Notes: generated by a model not told the origin, from the letters alone. A stretch of DNA of 64,000 nucleotides from an uncultured Mucispirillum sp. (GCA_944325215.1 CALUZC010000008.1:1-64000), one strand, 5' to 3'; positions 27,403-36,286 are shown, counted from the first letter of the stretch. Numbers and translations are program-made.

Positions 27403-27941
27403 GTAACCAAAATACTAAAAATGCAGCTTATGTTGGTCTTTTTGCAACACTTGTTATGGTGGGGGCTTTTATTAAAATACCTACACCAATTATTCCATTT
27501 ACATTACAGTTTTTATTTGTGTGTTTAGCAGGTTTTTTACTAGGTGCTAAAAAAGGTTTTTTAAGTGTGTTTATTTATGCTGCCCTTGGGCTTGCAGGAC
27601 TTCCTATTTTTACAGGTGGTGGTGGCATTACTTATGTGCTGCAGCCTACTTTTGGGTATATTGTTGGGTTTATAATATGTGCTTATACTACAGGGCTTAT
27701 ATCTGAAAAGTTAAAACCTACTCTTTTAAATTATACTATTGCAGCAGTTTCTGGGCTTATTATTTTACATATTATTGGCGTGCCTTACTACTATTTCATA
27801 TCCCATAATGTAATTAATAATAACCTTTCATTTAGCCAGATATTTTTATTCTGCTTTGTATATACTTTTCCTTTTGATTTTATATTAAGCATAATAAGCG
27901 CACGCCTTGCATTACGGCTAAAACCTTTTATAAATAAATGA
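27399..27941 (+). CDS. bioY: Biotin transporter substrate-binding subunit BioY
   Basis: BioY is the membrane substrate-binding (S) component of biotin ECF transporters. The 180-residue protein has about six membrane helices. The family motif at GLAGLPIFTGGGGITYVLQPTFGY (residues 65-88) is present, with the segment KIPTPIIPFTLQ near residue 26. It overlaps birA and sits inside the BirA-controlled operon, which fits biotin uptake and not another vitamin. The EcfA/EcfT energising units are not nearby. Confidence 0.94.
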   Translation: MSNQNTKNAAYVGLFATLVMVGAFIKIPTPIIPFTLQFLFVCLAGFLLGAKKGFLSVFIYAALGLAGLPIFTGGGGITYVLQPTFGYIVGFIICAYTTGLISEKLKPTLLNYTIAAVSGLIILHIIGVPYYYFISHNVINNNLSFSQIFLFCFVYTFPFDFILSIISARLALRLKPFINK

Positions 27942-27949
27942 GGTGTATA

Positions 27950-28915
27950 ATGATTGATAAATTATATGAAAAAGTAATGAATAATGAGTTTATAACACAT
28001 GAAGAAGCACTATTTATTAGTAATGCTCCCCTAGATAAACTTACTCTTTATGCTGATAATATACGTAAAAAATTCTGCCAAAATATTTTTGATGTATGTT
28101 CTATTATTAATGCAAAAAGTGGAAAATGCAGTGAGGATTGTAAATTTTGTGCTCAGTCTGCCCATTATAAAACAGATATATCAGAATATCCTTTGATTGA
28201 TAAGGAAAAAATAATATCAGAAGCATTAAGTATGGCAGAAAAAGGTGTATTAAGGTTTTCTATTGTTACTTCTGGTAAATCATTAACAGATAAAGAAGTT
28301 GATATTGTATGTGATACTATTTCTGAAATAAAATCAAAATGCAGTATTTCCATATGTGCTTCTTTAGGGTTATTAAGTGATGAAAATTTTAGAAAGTTAA
28401 AAAATGCAGGTCTTGAAAGAGTGCATAATAATTTAGAAGCTTCTAAAAATTATTTTCCACAAGTTTGCTCCACCCACTCTTTTGAAGATAAAATAATGGC
28501 CATAAAAATTGCACAAAAACATGGTTTTTCCATATGCAGTGGTATGATTTTAGGGCTTGGAGAAACTATGGAAGATAGGATAGATTTATCATTTACTCTT
28601 AAAGATTTGGGTATAAAATCTATCCCTGTAAATATATTAAACCCAATTAAGGGAACACCTTATGAAAATAATAAACCTTTAACTTATGATGAAGTTTTAA
28701 GAACATGTGCTGTAATTAGATTTATTATGCCTGAAGCTTTTATACGCCTTGCAGGTGGAAGATTATTACTTGATGATAAAGGTGAGAAAGCATTTTTATC
28801 TGGTGTTAATGCTGTTATTACTGGCGATATGCTTACTACTGCTGGAATTTCTGTTAATACTGATATGCAGATGATACATAATGCAGGATATAATGTGGAG
28901 CTTGCAAATGCATAA
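27950..28915 (+). CDS. bioB: Biotin synthase BioB
   Basis: BioB is the radical-SAM enzyme that inserts sulfur into dethiobiotin. I choose the ATG at 27950, preceded by GAGGTG, over the in-frame ATG at 27938 that overlaps bioY. This gives 321 residues. The radical-SAM CxxxCxxC motif is CSEDCKFC near residue 50. The second-cluster region includes VHNNLEAS near residue 157, and SGMILGLGET near residue 197 is also typical. It is the third gene of the operon, and its 3' end overlaps bioD. Confidence 0.96.
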   Translation: MIDKLYEKVMNNEFITHEEALFISNAPLDKLTLYADNIRKKFCQNIFDVCSIINAKSGKCSEDCKFCAQSAHYKTDISEYPLIDKEKIISEALSMAEKGVLRFSIVTSGKSLTDKEVDIVCDTISEIKSKCSISICASLGLLSDENFRKLKNAGLERVHNNLEASKNYFPQVCSTHSFEDKIMAIKIAQKHGFSICSGMILGLGETMEDRIDLSFTLKDLGIKSIPVNILNPIKGTPYENNKPLTYDEVLRTCAVIRFIMPEAFIRLAGGRLLLDDKGEKAFLSGVNAVITGDMLTTAGISVNTDMQMIHNAGYNVELANA

Positions 28916-29579
28916 AAAAATATTCATTACAGGAACAGGTACAGATATTGGTAAAACATATGTCTCTGCCCTATTAATGAAAAAGTTAATAAGTGAAAAA
29001 TATAATGCCTGCTATTTTAAACCAGTTTTAAGTGGTGCTGAAATTATAAATGGTGTTATTGGTGACTGTGATATTAGGTATGTCAAAAATATAAGTGGTC
29101 TTAATGAAGATATATCTTTTTTAGGTTCATATATTTTTAAAGATGCATTTTCCCCTCATTTAGCAGCAAAAAAAGCAAACTGCATTATAGATATTAATAA
29201 AATAGTTGGTGACTATAATAAATTACTTGAAAAATATGAATATATTATTGCAGAAGGTGCAGGTGGAATAATATGCCCCTTTTGTGATGGAGAAAACCCA
29301 GTTTATACAAAAGATATTATTAATGCACTTAATATGAATGCTGTAATAGTATCTACAACAGGTCTTGGAAGCATTAATAATGCTATGCTTACAATATATT
29401 ATATGCAGCAGCATAATATAAATATAAACGGTATTATTTTTAATAATTATACTAACAGTATAATAGATAATGATAATATTGATTTTATACTAAAAAATAC
29501 AAGCGTAAAACTTTTATCTACCCTTTATCACGGGGAAGAAAATATTAACATAAATATTAATGAATTATTTGGAGAATAA
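28908..29579 (+). CDS. bioD: Dethiobiotin synthetase BioD
   Basis: BioD closes the ureido ring of 7,8-diaminopelargonate with CO2 and ATP. The ATG at 28908, behind GTGGAG and overlapping the bioB stop, gives 223 residues; the upstream in-frame ATG at 28881 lies inside bioB and is less likely. The P-loop GTGTDIGKTYVS is near residue 8, YFKPVLSG near residue 36, and EGAGGIICPF near residue 116. Length is normal. Confidence 0.94.
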   Translation: MHKKIFITGTGTDIGKTYVSALLMKKLISEKYNACYFKPVLSGAEIINGVIGDCDIRYVKNISGLNEDISFLGSYIFKDAFSPHLAAKKANCIIDINKIVGDYNKLLEKYEYIIAEGAGGIICPFCDGENPVYTKDIINALNMNAVIVSTTGLGSINNAMLTIYYMQQHNININGIIFNNYTNSIIDNDNIDFILKNTSVKLLSTLYHGEENINININELFGE

Positions 29580-29580
29580 T

Positions 29581-30933
29581 ATGGAAAATATAAGCTTAGA
29601 AGAAAAAGACTTAAAATACATATGGCACCCATGCTCCCAAATGAAAGATTATGAAAACCTGCCGCCTATTATTATTGATAAAGGTAAGGGAATCTATCTT
29701 TATGATATTTATGGAAACGAATATATTGATATTATTAGCTCATGGTGGTCAAACCTTTTAGGCCATTCCAATGATAAAATAAATAATGCCATAAAAAACC
29801 AGCTTGATAAGTTAGAACATGTTATATTTGCAAATTTTTCCCATACTCCAGCCATAGAATTAAGTGAAAAACTTGTGCATATTTCTCCAAAAGGGCTTGA
29901 TAAGTGTAATTTTTCTGATAACGGCTCTGCTGCTGTTGAAAGTGCATTAAAAATGGCTTTTCAATACCAGTTTCAAAAAGGTAATACAAAAAAGACGAAA
30001 TTTATGTGCTTAAGTGGAGGCTATCATGGGGAAACCATTGGTGCTTTATCTGTTGGGGCACTTGATTTATATGCTAAAATTTATGAGCCTATTTTAATCC
30101 ATTCAATAAGAATTAAAGCTCCAGACTGTTACAGATGCCCATTTAATAAAACTAGAGATACTTGCAGCACAGAATGTTTTATGTATGCAGAATATGAATT
30201 TGAAAAACATGGGGCAGAAACTTGTGCCCTTATATTAGAGCCACTTTTGCAGGGCAGTGCAGGAATGCGAATATACCCTAAAGAATACCTGCAAAAATTA
30301 AGAAAAATATGTGATGAATATAATGTTATTTTAATTGCTGATGAAATAGCTACAGGATTTGGAAGAACTGGTAAAATGTTTGCCTTTGACCATGCTGGAG
30401 TATCCCCTGATATGATGTGTATATCAAAAGGGCTTACAGGTGGTTATATGCCTATGTCTGTTACTCTGACTTCAGATGAAATTTACTATGCATTTTATGA
30501 TGATTATAATAAAGGAAAAGCATTTATGCACTCCCATACATACAGTGGCAACCCTTTAGGCTGTTCTGCTGCTAATGCTGTTATTGATATGCTTTTAAAT
30601 GAAAATATTATAGAAAATGCCCAAATTACTGCCAAATATTTAACAGAAAAAATGAATGAACGGTTTTTAAACCATAAAAATATTGGTGAAATACGCCATA
30701 TTGGTTTAATCCATGCAATGGAACTGGTAGTAGATAAAAAAACAAAAGAGCCTTTTGATGCTGAAAAACGTATAGGCTATGAAATATATAAAAAAGCCTT
30801 GAAAAACGGGCTTATTTTAAGACCGCTTGGTAATGTGCTTTACTTTAATCCAGCCCTTATTATTACAAAAGAGCAACTTGATACTTCTATTGATATTGCA
30901 CATAATGCTATTGTGGAAGTGCTTGGGGAATAG
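29581..30933 (+). CDS. bioA: Adenosylmethionine-8-amino-7-oxononanoate aminotransferase BioA
   Basis: BioA converts 7-keto-8-aminopelargonate to diaminopelargonate with SAM as amino donor and PLP as cofactor. The ATG at 29581 follows GGAGAA and gives 450 residues. Visible motifs are IWHPCSQMKDYE near residue 14, SDNGSAAVESALKMA near residue 113, LIADEIATGFGRTG near residue 255, and the PLP lysine in CISKGLTGGYMP near residue 282. A Cys-rich loop (CYRCPFNKTRDTCSTEC) occurs in this enzyme class. No bioF or pimeloyl-synthesis genes (bioC, bioH) are in the window. Confidence 0.95.
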   Translation: MENISLEEKDLKYIWHPCSQMKDYENLPPIIIDKGKGIYLYDIYGNEYIDIISSWWSNLLGHSNDKINNAIKNQLDKLEHVIFANFSHTPAIELSEKLVHISPKGLDKCNFSDNGSAAVESALKMAFQYQFQKGNTKKTKFMCLSGGYHGETIGALSVGALDLYAKIYEPILIHSIRIKAPDCYRCPFNKTRDTCSTECFMYAEYEFEKHGAETCALILEPLLQGSAGMRIYPKEYLQKLRKICDEYNVILIADEIATGFGRTGKMFAFDHAGVSPDMMCISKGLTGGYMPMSVTLTSDEIYYAFYDDYNKGKAFMHSHTYSGNPLGCSAANAVIDMLLNENIIENAQITAKYLTEKMNERFLNHKNIGEIRHIGLIHAMELVVDKKTKEPFDAEKRIGYEIYKKALKNGLILRPLGNVLYFNPALIITKEQLDTSIDIAHNAIVEVLGE

Positions 30934-30934
30934 T

Positions 30935-31108
30935 ATGGATAATGAAAATGATAATAAAAATGGTAGTGAAAATAAAGAAGATATAGATAATGAAAATATA
31001 AAGAATCCATTATGTATTAATGGAGTATGCAAAATACCTGAAAATAATTTTGAAAAAGAAAGTATTACAAATAAAGATATGATGCTTAATATGAAATTAA
31101 AATTATAG
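30935..31108 (+). CDS. Small acidic/Asn-rich protein at the end of the biotin operon
   Basis: A 57-codon frame starts at ATG 30935, one base after the bioA stop, with GGGGAA upstream. The N-terminal half is Asn, Asp, Glu and Lys rich and likely disordered. The middle holds CINGVC, a Cys pair four residues apart. I do not recognise a family. Spacing and the ribosome-binding site support translation with bioA. A terminator follows 190 bases later. Confidence 0.5.
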   Translation: MDNENDNKNGSENKEDIDNENIKNPLCINGVCKIPENNFEKESITNKDMMLNMKLKL

Positions 31109-31293
31109 TATTAAAAATATTTTTTTACTTCTAATTAACTGGCTTATTAGATGCTTTAATATTATATTCTTTATATGCATAACTACTATTATCTTGGTAT
31201 ACTGCAATAATATTTTTATATAAGGTATATATTTATAGGATAAAAAATTGTTTAAGTTTACTTATCTATTATAGTTTTAATAGATAATTTAGT

Positions 31294-31324
31294 AAAAACT
31301 GGTAAAATAATTTACCAGTTTTTT
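31294..31324 (+). terminator. Intrinsic terminator of the biotin operon
   Basis: The stem AAAACTGGTAAA and its complement is followed by a T6 run. It may also serve the convergent lipoprotein gene, because A-run flanks the other side. Confidence 0.8.
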
Positions 31325-31365
31325 ATGTTGAGTAATATAAGAGTGGATATGTAGTATTTTACATA

Positions 31366-31995
31366 CTACTGTAATTTTTCCTCTGTTTTACTAGTATTTT
31401 CTGGTAAAACTTTTGCATCCATGGTTGTATTATTAACTGCTTTATCTTTACTTTGTAATGGTAATAAATCATCAGTTTTAAATTCATCTATCATTTTAAA
31501 TGTTCCACTTGATGGTGCAGCTTCTCCTTTACCTATAATACTGTTATCTCTTGCTGTGATATAATAATCTTTATATGTGTAGTAGTTATTTTCAGCGTTT
31601 AGTGCTACAACTCTATATTTACCATAGTAAACATATGAACCTGTAATATTTTGAGCAGTAAATGCAAAATCTTGTGGAACATATGGGTTAAGACCTACTA
31701 CATAAGCTTCATTTTGACCATTTACTAAAAAATTGTATCTATGACCACCTATTGTATCATCAAAAAATTCTACACTTACAGCAGTAGGTGCATTACAATT
31801 CATTTGATATACTGCCATATTTGTGCCACCTGTTATACTAGGATTTATGTAAAGGTCAGTATTTGCAAAAGAAGCTGAACAACCCATTTCCTCAAATGTA
31901 GGCACGTAAACTTCTTTATTTTTTTCTTCTGCACAGCCAAGTATCATCATACTTGTAAATGCAGCTGTTATAAGAAATATAATTTTTTTCTTCAT
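31366..31995 (-). CDS. Lipoprotein, unknown function
   Basis: This 209-residue protein has a lipoprotein signal with lipobox Met-Ile-Leu-Gly-Cys, acceptor Cys at residue 21. The mature part has scattered aromatic residues and a likely beta-rich middle (for example NITGSYVYYGKYRVVALNAE near residues 113-132), then a Ser/Lys/Asp-rich tail. I do not recognise a family. It is a single gene, and the residue after the acceptor Cys is Ala, which would favour outer-membrane sorting by the enteric rule (inference). Confidence 0.65.
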   Translation of the reverse strand: MKKKIIFLITAAFTSMMILGCAEEKNKEVYVPTFEEMGCSASFANTDLYINPSITGGTNMAVYQMNCNAPTAVSVEFFDDTIGGHRYNFLVNGQNEAYVVGLNPYVPQDFAFTAQNITGSYVYYGKYRVVALNAENNYYTYKDYYITARDNSIIGKGEAAPSSGTFKMIDEFKTDDLLPLQSKDKAVNNTTMDAKVLPENTSKTEEKLQ

Positions 31996-32091
31996 TTTTT
32001 ACTCCATTTGCTTTTTAATTATATAATTTGCAAATAGTGTAATTTTGTGCACAGAAATTCACTATTATAGCATATAAAATAGTTTTTTTAG

Positions 32092-32117
32092 TCTCCGTTT
32101 TAATAATAAAACGGAGA
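32092..32117. repeat. Perfect inverted repeat upstream of the lipoprotein gene
   Basis: TCTCCGTTTT and AAAACGGAGA form a ten-base perfect stem with a six-base loop. It lies about 100 bases upstream of the 31995 start codon and downstream of the proline-rich pair. T-run is on the wrong side for terminating the proline-rich pair, so its role is open. Confidence 0.5.
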
Positions 32118-32237
32118 TGTGTATTATGTCGTCATTCATTAAAACATAGGAATGCTCAATGAATACTTATTTCCACAAATAGTTATTAAAAATATTAATG
32201 TAGTAAGTATACGTTTTAAGTTTTATAGCACCAAAGT

Positions 32238-32570
32238 TTATCTTTTTGGTGGTGGCGGTGGTGCAGGACGAACTTCAACATTGTATGTTGGAGCTGGTGC
32301 TGGCCTTACTACCACATGGTTTTTAGGCGGTGGCGCTGGTCGTCTATCAATATGGTTTTTAGGTGGATTTATTGGCCTGCCATATTTATCATAATATACA
32401 GGTGGTGGTGGTACTGGGCGGCTGTCATAATTATCATCATCATTATTGTCATCGTCATCATCATAGTCATAACTGCTATATGATGAGCTGCCAGCTAATG
32501 AGCTGTGAGAAGCAAGACAACCTGACAATAATAATGATGCTGAACATAAAAATAAAATCAGTAATTTACT
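32238..32570 (-). CDS. Proline-rich repeat lipoprotein (second of a tandem pair)
   Basis: I choose the ATG at 32570, behind GGAGG, which gives 110 residues; an upstream in-frame start would lack a signal peptide at its N-terminus. The lipobox Leu-Leu-Ser-Gly-Cys puts the acceptor Cys near residue 19. A Ser/Tyr stretch and an acidic Asp/Asn run (residues about 37-49) follow. The C-terminal half repeats units of the RPAPPP type and ends RPAPPPPPKR. It shares this tail with the upstream gene, so the two arose by duplication. The proline-rich tail could span the periplasm or bind the cell wall (inference). Confidence 0.65.
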   Translation of the reverse strand, partial: SKLLILFLCSASLLLSGCLASHSSLAGSSSYSSYDYDDDDDNNDDDNYDSRPVPPPPVYYDKYGRPINPPKNHIDRRPAPPPKNHVVVRPAPAPTYNVEVRPAPPPPPKR

Positions 32571-32602
32571 CATAAATCCTCCAATAACAGCCACAAAGCA
32601 CA

Positions 32603-32935
32603 CTACCTTTTTGGCGGTGGTGGTGGAGCTGGGCGAACATCTACATTATAAGTAGGTGCAGGCGCAGGACGTCTATCCACATTATACCCTGGAGGTGGTG
32701 GTGCAGGACGCCTGTCAACATATGGTCTAGCTGGTGGTGGAGGTGGTGGTGCTGGACGTCTGTCTACATTATGTCTTGGTGGTGGCACTGGGCGACCATA
32801 CTCATCATAATACCTTACTTTTTCAACATAGTATGTAGAATTGTATGCATATTGAGCATAATCATCTGATGAAGCAGCATAACTTGATGTTGCAAAAAGA
32901 AAGCATGATAATAATGTCAAAACTAAGTAATGCAT
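32603..32935 (-). CDS. Proline-rich repeat secreted protein (first of a tandem pair)
   Basis: This 110-residue protein has a signal peptide (cleavage near SSYAAS, residue 20) and no lipobox Cys at the cleavage site. A Tyr-rich segment is followed by four repeats with consensus NVDRRPAPPP in residues about 55-110. The tail RPAPAPTYNVDVRPAPPPPP is nearly identical to that of the following gene, 33 bases away. The function is unknown. An extended, non-globular cell-envelope protein is likely. Confidence 0.65.
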   Translation of the reverse strand: MHYLVLTLLSCFLFATSSYAASSDDYAQYAYNSTYYVEKVRYYDEYGRPVPPPRHNVDRRPAPPPPPPARPYVDRRPAPPPPGYNVDRRPAPAPTYNVDVRPAPPPPPKR

Positions 32936-33133
32936 ATCTTTCTCCTTTTACTTTACTTTAATAATATATATTTATCTTTCTCTTATTTTAAAGTATACAG
33001 CACAATATGGCTAATTTAAATATAAGCCATTATTATTAACTTTGACAACAAAAATATAAATAAGTTCTCTTTGAAGATAAAGATATATATTTTTACTTTA
33101 AAAATTATGTATTATATAAATTATCATATGTAA

Positions 33134-33430
33134 TTATATTATTGCTTCGCCTTTTTCACGCAATGCTACTGCATACTTTTCTATTTCACTGCATAATTCA
33201 AAATCATACTGAGATTTTAACTGCTGGGCAGTTTTTGAGCCCATAATTAAATCAAACATATCATTATCATACATTTTCGTAAGCATTTCGTTTAATCTTT
33301 CTAATTTTTCATCACTGTAATTATCTTTTACAATTTCCACAATAAACTTTTTCATAAATACTTCATTTTCAAGTATAGCTCGCCTTGCACATTGAAAATA
33401 TGCTTTTTTATAAAGTGGATTTTCACTCAT
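33134..33430 (-). CDS. SdhE/YgfY-like flavinylation factor
   Basis: SdhE helps attach FAD covalently to succinate dehydrogenase or fumarate reductase. This 98-residue helical protein follows the family pattern: CARRAILENEVFMKKF near residue 14 aligns with the Arg-Gly-x-x-Glu region of SdhE, then YSDEKLERLNEML, then a DNDMFDLIMG motif near residue 55 that matches the D-x-D-L-F-x-W-L-x-G segment. The Gly of the RGxxE motif is replaced by Ala, which is unusual. It lies seven bases after korC. This is a pattern match by eye. Confidence 0.55.
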   Translation of the reverse strand: MSENPLYKKAYFQCARRAILENEVFMKKFIVEIVKDNYSDEKLERLNEMLTKMYDNDMFDLIMGSKTAQQLKSQYDFELCSEIEKYAVALREKGEAII

Positions 33431-33437
33431 TTACTAC

Positions 33438-33980
33438 CTACCCCATTGCTTTTTTTGCCAGTTCCACACCTAAATTATATGCTTTCGTATTGCTTTCTGC
33501 TGCTCGCTCTGGAAAATTACCTACTATTACTTCCAAAAGCCAGTCGTGTTCTAATATTTTACAAATTTCATTTAATACACCAAGAGTAGCAATATTTGCA
33601 GATACTGCACTGCCTAAAAGCTCTTTTACTGATGATGTAATAGGCACTTTATATATGGTGTGTCCATCTTGTTTATACTCATGAACTAATGTATTATCAA
33701 CTATAATAACTGCATTATCCTTTAAATCAACTGCATATTTATCATACGCTTCCTGAGTTAATGAAATAACTATATCAGGGCTTACTATTTTCGGATAATT
33801 TATTTCATCATCACTAATAATAACTTCTGCCTTGCTGGCTCCACCCCTTGCTTCAGGACCATATGACTGGCTTTGAACTGCGTTTTTACCAGCTTTTATA
33901 GCAGCAGCCTGAGCAAGTATGATACCTGCTGTAATTATACCCTGCCCACCTGAGCCTGAAAACCTTATATCATATCTCAT
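33438..33980 (-). CDS. korC: 2-oxoacid:acceptor oxidoreductase, gamma subunit (KorC)
   Basis: This 180-residue subunit belongs to the ferredoxin-dependent 2-oxoacid oxidoreductase complex, most likely for 2-oxoglutarate. It has the gamma-family start FSGSGGQGIITAGIILA near residue 7, then YGPEARGGASKAEVIIS near residue 40. It is the fourth kor gene, after korD, korA and korB. Gene order D-A-B-C with tight spacing supports a 2-oxoglutarate:ferredoxin oxidoreductase. Substrate choice among 2-oxoacids cannot be proven from sequence alone. Confidence 0.9.
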   Translation of the reverse strand: MRYDIRFSGSGGQGIITAGIILAQAAAIKAGKNAVQSQSYGPEARGGASKAEVIISDDEINYPKIVSPDIVISLTQEAYDKYAVDLKDNAVIIVDNTLVHEYKQDGHTIYKVPITSSVKELLGSAVSANIATLGVLNEICKILEHDWLLEVIVGNFPERAAESNTKAYNLGVELAKKAMG

Positions 33981-33990
33981 ATATCTGCTC

Positions 33991-34806
33991 CTATTTCTCT
34001 TTAAAGCCAGTTATGGCATCATAGTTTTCCACATATTCTTTTTTGCTTGTATCTTGATGCAGCACACCCGTTATAAATTTGCCCTCTAATTCTTCAGCAC
34101 TCATTTTTTCTGCCATCTGCTTTGTTACTGCATGGTCTTTCTGCCATAAAAGCATACTAGTTGGTGTTCTCTGGTTATTTTTTCTACCATAACCTGTTGG
34201 GCAGCCTGCAATAATTTCTACTACTGATAAACCTTTATGAGAAAATGCTTCCTTAAATAATTTCTCCATAGGTAGTGCATGATAAGATGTGCTTCTTGCC
34301 ACAAATGTTGCACCTGCTGCTATGGCTAACTTACATATATCAAAATCAGGCTCCAGCATACCATATGGGGCTGTTGTTGCCTTTGCTCCTATTGGTGTTG
34401 TTGGAGAATACTGGCCACCTGTCATACCATATATGTTATTGTTAAATACAATAATAGTCATATCAATATTTCTTCTACATGCATGTATAAAGTGATTGCC
34501 ACCTATGGCACTCATATCTCCATCACCACCTAATGCTACAATTTTTAATGATGGATTTGCAAGCTTAATACCTGTTGCAAAAGCTAAACTTCTACCGTGA
34601 GTAGTATGAAGTGTATTAAAATCAAGATAACCAGGCAAACGGCTTGCACAGCCTATACCTGAAGCAATAACTGTTTCGTCTTTAGTCCAGCCCATTTCAG
34701 CAATGGCACGTATCATGGATTTCATAATTATACCATAACCACAACCAGGACACCAAATATGTGGTAACCTGCCTTGTCTAATAAATTCTTCGTAATTATA
34801 AGCCAT
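33991..34806 (-). CDS. korB: 2-oxoacid:acceptor oxidoreductase, beta subunit (KorB, TPP-binding)
   Basis: This 271-residue subunit binds thiamine pyrophosphate. The motif WCPGCGYG near residue 18 holds cluster-associated Cys residues. The TPP/Mg signature begins at GGDGDMSAIGGNH near residue 92 and ends with NNNIYGMTGGQYS near residue 121. It is separated by one base from korA and by ten bases from korC. With the fumarase and malate dehydrogenase elsewhere in the window, it gives an oxygen-sensitive TCA route that could run in the reductive direction. Confidence 0.93.
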   Translation of the reverse strand: MAYNYEEFIRQGRLPHIWCPGCGYGIIMKSMIRAIAEMGWTKDETVIASGIGCASRLPGYLDFNTLHTTHGRSLAFATGIKLANPSLKIVALGGDGDMSAIGGNHFIHACRRNIDMTIIVFNNNIYGMTGGQYSPTTPIGAKATTAPYGMLEPDFDICKLAIAAGATFVARSTSYHALPMEKLFKEAFSHKGLSVVEIIAGCPTGYGRKNNQRTPTSMLLWQKDHAVTKQMAEKMSAEELEGKFITGVLHQDTSKKEYVENYDAITGFKEK

Positions 34807-34807
34807 A

Positions 34808-35938
34808 CTATTCCTCCACCACTTTTTCTATATCACTTGGAGCAATAGGTTCACTATCTACTCTATATACATGCTTTATCCTGCATTTGCCGCCTGCTGC
34901 CCTGCTTACTTCACGAACTGACTGGCCAACACTGATTTCAACTACAGTAATATCTTTTACCTTTGATGCATACATATCTATCTCTCTATCAGGAAACGGC
35001 CAAATAGTAAGTGGTTTTAAAAGACCTGCTTTTATACCCCTTGCACGAAGGTTTAAAACAGCATCTTTAGAAGCACGAGCAGAACTGCCAAAAGCAAATA
35101 TAATATGCTCCGCATCCTCACACATAAAATGCTCTACTTGAACTATATCATCATAATTTTCTTCCACCTTTTTTATAAGGCGTTCTTCCTGCAGGCCTAT
35201 TAGTTTTGGGCTGTTTGTTGGAAAACCATACTCATCATGATTAAGCCCTGTAACATGGTATCTATATCCTTGACCAAAACTTGCCATTTGTGGCACTAAT
35301 ACACTATTATCATATGGTTTATACTCTTCTGGTGGGCAAGTTGGGCTTTGCCTTTTTATAACTTCCAGCTCACCTTCATTAGGTATCTCTATGGCTTCTC
35401 TCATATGCCCAATTATTTCATCAGATAATATAATAACTGGCATACGATATTTTTCTGCTAAATTAAAAGCACGCACTGTCTGGCTAAACTGCTCATAAAC
35501 TGTTGATGGTGTAAGAGCAATACATGGGTGGTCACCATGAGTGCCCCAGCGTGCCTGCATAATATCAGCCTGACCAGGACCTGTTGGTGTGCCAGTTGAA
35601 GGGCCGCCACGCATTACATTTAAAACTACACAAGGAACTTCTGCCATGTAACCATAGCCTAAATTCTCAAGCTTCAATGACATACCCGGACCACTTGTAG
35701 CAGTAAGTGATTTCTTACCTGCTAAAGACGCACCAATAACTGCTGCCATAGCACTAATCTCATCTTCCATCTGTATAAACCTGCCACCATTTTTTGGCAG
35801 CCATGCTGCAAGCCGTTCTGCCACCTCTGTTGATGGAGTAATAGGGTAGCCTGCATAAAACTTACAGCCTGCATATAATGCACCTAATGCTACAGCATCA
35901 TTTCCTTGTAAAAATTTACGCTCTCTTACTTTTTCCAT
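34808..35938 (-). CDS. korA: 2-oxoacid:acceptor oxidoreductase, alpha subunit (KorA)
   Basis: This 376-residue alpha subunit has the pyrimidine-binding start GNDAVALGALYAGCKFYAG near residues 13-31 and the family motif YPITPSTEVAE. The central segment GPGMSLKLENLGYG near residue 83 and the C-terminal VEISVGQSVREV near residue 337 are typical of separate-subunit KorA/VorB-type proteins. It follows korD by two bases. All four subunits needed for activity are present. Confidence 0.93.
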   Translation of the reverse strand: MEKVRERKFLQGNDAVALGALYAGCKFYAGYPITPSTEVAERLAAWLPKNGGRFIQMEDEISAMAAVIGASLAGKKSLTATSGPGMSLKLENLGYGYMAEVPCVVLNVMRGGPSTGTPTGPGQADIMQARWGTHGDHPCIALTPSTVYEQFSQTVRAFNLAEKYRMPVIILSDEIIGHMREAIEIPNEGELEVIKRQSPTCPPEEYKPYDNSVLVPQMASFGQGYRYHVTGLNHDEYGFPTNSPKLIGLQEERLIKKVEENYDDIVQVEHFMCEDAEHIIFAFGSSARASKDAVLNLRARGIKAGLLKPLTIWPFPDREIDMYASKVKDITVVEISVGQSVREVSRAAGGKCRIKHVYRVDSEPIAPSDIEKVVEE

Positions 35939-35940
35939 AT

Positions 35941-36132
35941 TTATAACCTTGTAACTTCTATTGCAAAATCAGGACAACGCAGCTCACACTGCATGCAGGC
36001 AGTACATTTTTCTATATCTGCCACATTTGCTTTGAAATCTTGAATATCTAAAACTTGGGTAGGGCATAAAATAACACATATCTCACAACCCTTGCACCTT
36101 TCTTTATGTATAACTATTTCACTTTTTGCCAT
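35941..36132 (-). CDS. korD: 2-oxoacid:acceptor oxidoreductase, delta subunit (KorD, 2x4Fe-4S ferredoxin)
   Basis: This 63-residue ferredoxin-like subunit feeds electrons from the catalytic subunits to a ferredoxin. Two CxxCxxCxxxCP motifs are present: CKGCEICVILCP and CTACMQCELRCP. The ATG at 36132 is chosen because GGGGG lies seven bases upstream; an earlier start adds a non-conserved Cys-containing tail. It is the first gene of the kor operon. Confidence 0.92.
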   Translation of the reverse strand: MAKSEIVIHKERCKGCEICVILCPTQVLDIQDFKANVADIEKCTACMQCELRCPDFAIEVTRL

Positions 36133-36256
36133 GCATCTACCCCCACATAACAATATACTATTATTATATTATATAAGTTTTTATAATTTTGTAAAGTAGT
36201 ATAAATTACTATTTTTATTAACCACTATTTACTGTTAATATATTGTATAATTTTAC

Positions 36257-36286
36257 TTGCTTGATATGATATATTTATGGTATTAT
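36257..36286 (+). promoter_or_regulatory. Candidate promoter for the WbsX/RgpF-like gene
   Basis: TTGCTT and TATTAT are 18 bases apart, and a start near 36293 would give a leader of about 20 bases containing AAGGATAAT. The region is A+T-rich, so this is a plausible match only. Confidence 0.4.

Noticed and set aside
32092-32117. Inverted repeat as terminator of the proline-rich gene pair
   Set aside because: On the minus strand the stem is followed by CTAAAAAAAC, with no T-run.
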